A stretch of DNA of 15,722 bases from Cyanobacteria bacterium OH_CDB_58 (GTDB lineage Bacteria; Cyanobacteriota; Vampirovibrionia; Gastranaerophilales; Gastranaerophilaceae). Position numbers and translations under genes: made by a program. The stretch is taken from the NCBI GenBank assembly GCA_023435965.1, contig JAEZLC010000156.1:1-15722 (forward strand), read 5' to 3'. The notes below the pieces were generated by a model that did no database searches, had not been told where the DNA came from, and saw nothing but the letters and a program-made list of their open reading frames with translations. Below are positions 14,395-15,722 of the stretch, one piece after another (the stretch's first letter is position 1; each line of letters opens with the position of its first letter).

Positions 14395-15722
14395 TTATTC
14401 GATTATTTCCAATTCTAATTCACTTTGGCTGTCTTCTTTGCTGTCAGCATCTTTGACTCTATTAATAGGCAAAGTCACTGTAAATTTGGTACCCCTGCCG
14501 ACTTCTGTATCTACCTTGATGTCTCCTTGGTGGTTTTTGATAACTTTGTAACTGATTGCCATACCAAGACCGGTACCTTGACCAACAGGTTTCGTCGTGA
14601 AGAACGGATTAAAGATTTTTTGGACAGTAGTCTCATCCATACCTTTTCCGTTATCTTCGAATTCAATTATAACATTATTGTCAACCGTTTTAATTCTTAT
14701 CCAGACATCCCCTTTTTCTTCGATTGCATACGCAGCATTATCTAATATATTCATCAATACCTGATTAAGCTGACCGCCATATGCTTCGATTTTTGGAAGA
14801 TTTTCTTCATATTCCTGATGGACATTAACTTTATTCTTAAATTTATTATGAAGAATATTCAAGGTGGTATCAATTTCTTTTGGCAAATCAACGTTAGTTA
14901 GAGCGACTTCCTCCATTCTTGAGAAATTCTTAAGATCTAAGATAATATTTCTTGTTCTCTCCGTACCTTCTCTACAACTTCTAATTAAATCCGGAAGATC
15001 CGATTTCAAGAATTCGTAATCGATTTCCTGCTTCAAGTCCTCAACACTCTTTCTCGTCTCAGGAGTAAGATACGTTGACAACTCTGTGTAGGTATCAATT
15101 ATTTTAATCAAATCCGCAGAATAATTACTCAAATGGCTTAAGTTACCGTAAATGAAATTGATAGGATTATTTATCTCGTGCATTATCCCCGCGACCAACT
15201 CACCCAAAGACTTCATTTTTTCTGAGTGAACCATCATTGCTTGAGTACTTTGAAGCTCTTTATAAGCTTCTTCTAACTGCTTCGTTCTTTCTTGAACCTT
15301 GTGTTCCATAGAACTGTACAACCGTTGCAGAGCATCTGCCATTGAGTTATAAGAATCTACAAGCTCGTTTATTTCTTTATAAGCTGTCTTCTCAACCCTA
15401 TTAGATAAGTCTCCCTGCTCAAATTCGCCTGTAGCCTGAATCAAGCTTTTTAGAGGGCTCAAAATCTTATTCGACAAAGAATAAGACAACCATAATCCAA
15501 TAAAGACAAACAAAGTAACCAGCAGCATCTGGTCTTGAGCTAATGAATTAAAAAAGTTCTTGAGGTTTAAATCATCAAAAAAGCCCACATAAACAAGATA
15601 ATGCTCTCTATCCGCCGGAATATAACTGGTATCTTTCAATGCAGAATACATCTTTTTTCCCGGCACAATTCTGCCAAACTGAACATTTATAACATCCTTA
15701 GGATGTGTTGAATAAACTATCT
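14395..15722 (-). CDS. Membrane sensor histidine kinase (5' end outside window)
   Basis: Sensor partner of the HD-GYP regulator. The frame continues to the right edge (codons reading IVYSTHPKDVINVQFGRI precede GTG 15666), so the start is off-window and the usual N-terminal membrane segment is not seen. Numbering from that GTG: the end of an extracytoplasmic sensor domain (to about 46), a membrane segment (47-65, LLVTLFVFIGLWLSYSL), a HAMP domain (about 66-118), a coiled coil (about 118-150), HisKA with phospho-acceptor His163 in GIMHEINNPINF, and HATPase with Asn306/Asn310 (NILDNAAYA), DNGKGM (338-343) and GQGTGLGMA (362-370). The tail is acidic. HEINNPINFIYGNL resembles cyanobacterial kinases. 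The sensor fragment looks like a Cache-type domain but is too short to assign a ligand. Confidence 0.94.
   Translation of the reverse strand, partial: IVYSTHPKDVINVQFGRIVPGKKMYSALKDTSYIPADREHYLVYVGFFDDLNLKNFFNSLAQDQMLLVTLFVFIGLWLSYSLSNKILSPLKSLIQATGEFEQGDLSNRVEKTAYKEINELVDSYNSMADALQRLYSSMEHKVQERTKQLEEAYKELQSTQAMMVHSEKMKSLGELVAGIMHEINNPINFIYGNLSHLSNYSADLIKIIDTYTELSTYLTPETRKSVEDLKQEIDYEFLKSDLPDLIRSCREGTERTRNIILDLKNFSRMEEVALTNVDLPKEIDTTLNILHNKFKNKVNVHQEYEENLPKIEAYGGQLNQVLMNILDNAAYAIEEKGDVWIRIKTVDNNVIIEFEDNGKGMDETTVQKIFNPFFTTKPVGQGTGLGMAISYKVIKNHQGDIKVDTEVGRGTKFTVTLPINRVKDADSKEDSQSELELEIIE

Overview
The window is a compact, visibly AT-rich bacterial chromosome segment with twelve protein-coding genes, two of them cut by the window edges. 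I see no RNA genes, CRISPR arrays, insertion sequences or prophage genes. The gene set suggests a Gram-negative-type, DAP-peptidoglycan bacterium on the cyanobacterial side of the tree, most likely a non-photosynthetic Melainabacteria/Vampirovibrionia relative. The clues are a histidine kinase whose H-box reads HEINNPINFIYGNL (very common in cyanobacterial kinases), a secreted GHL10 protein with the N-terminal domain seen in cyanobacterial relatives, a GatD-type amidotransferase, and low GC. This placement is inference, not proof.

Layout. (1) Bases 1-4547, plus strand: a very large protein made of two UvrD-like helicase units in one chain, translationally coupled (8-nt overlap) to a small stand-alone PD-(D/E)XK nuclease with an AddB-type Fe-S cysteine signature. 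Together they look like a rearranged AddAB/RecBCD-class double-strand-break resection machine. (2) 4590-4847: a small putative lipoprotein with its own extended -10 promoter. (3) 4922-5715: a BlaI/MecI-type repressor, possibly self-regulated, followed by an unrecognised protein whose 5' coding end contains a 42-bp near-perfect palindrome. (4) 6770-5712, minus strand: a DnaJ co-chaperone with only one of the two usual zinc centres. (5) 6947-10841, plus strand: a secreted GHL10 glycosidase-like protein, dapF and an OppD/DppD-type ABC ATPase. (6) 15722-10838, minus strand: a sensor histidine kinase, a REC/HD-GYP response regulator, proS and gatD.

How the genes work together. DapF makes the meso-DAP used in peptidoglycan, GatD would amidate lipid II (with a MurT partner not seen here), and the GHL10 protein is related to enzymes that cut peptidoglycan glycan strands, so the middle of the window has a cell-wall theme. 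The kinase and HD-GYP regulator are separated by one base and form a two-component system that probably controls cyclic-di-GMP breakdown. Genes are packed very tightly. Both convergent gene pairs overlap by 4 nt through their stop codons (CTAA at 5712-5715 and CTAG at 10838-10841), and two co-directional pairs overlap by 8 nt (3834-3841 and 11571-11578). No gene-free stretch exceeds 300 bases. The longest, 6771-6946, lies between the divergent dnaJ and GHL10 genes and shows only the dnaJ ribosome binding site and no promoter I would defend.

The most novel-looking element is the fused double helicase with its separate iron-sulfur nuclease. The 42-bp palindrome, the one-zinc DnaJ and the His-to-Arg change in the HD-GYP domain are the next most interesting observations.
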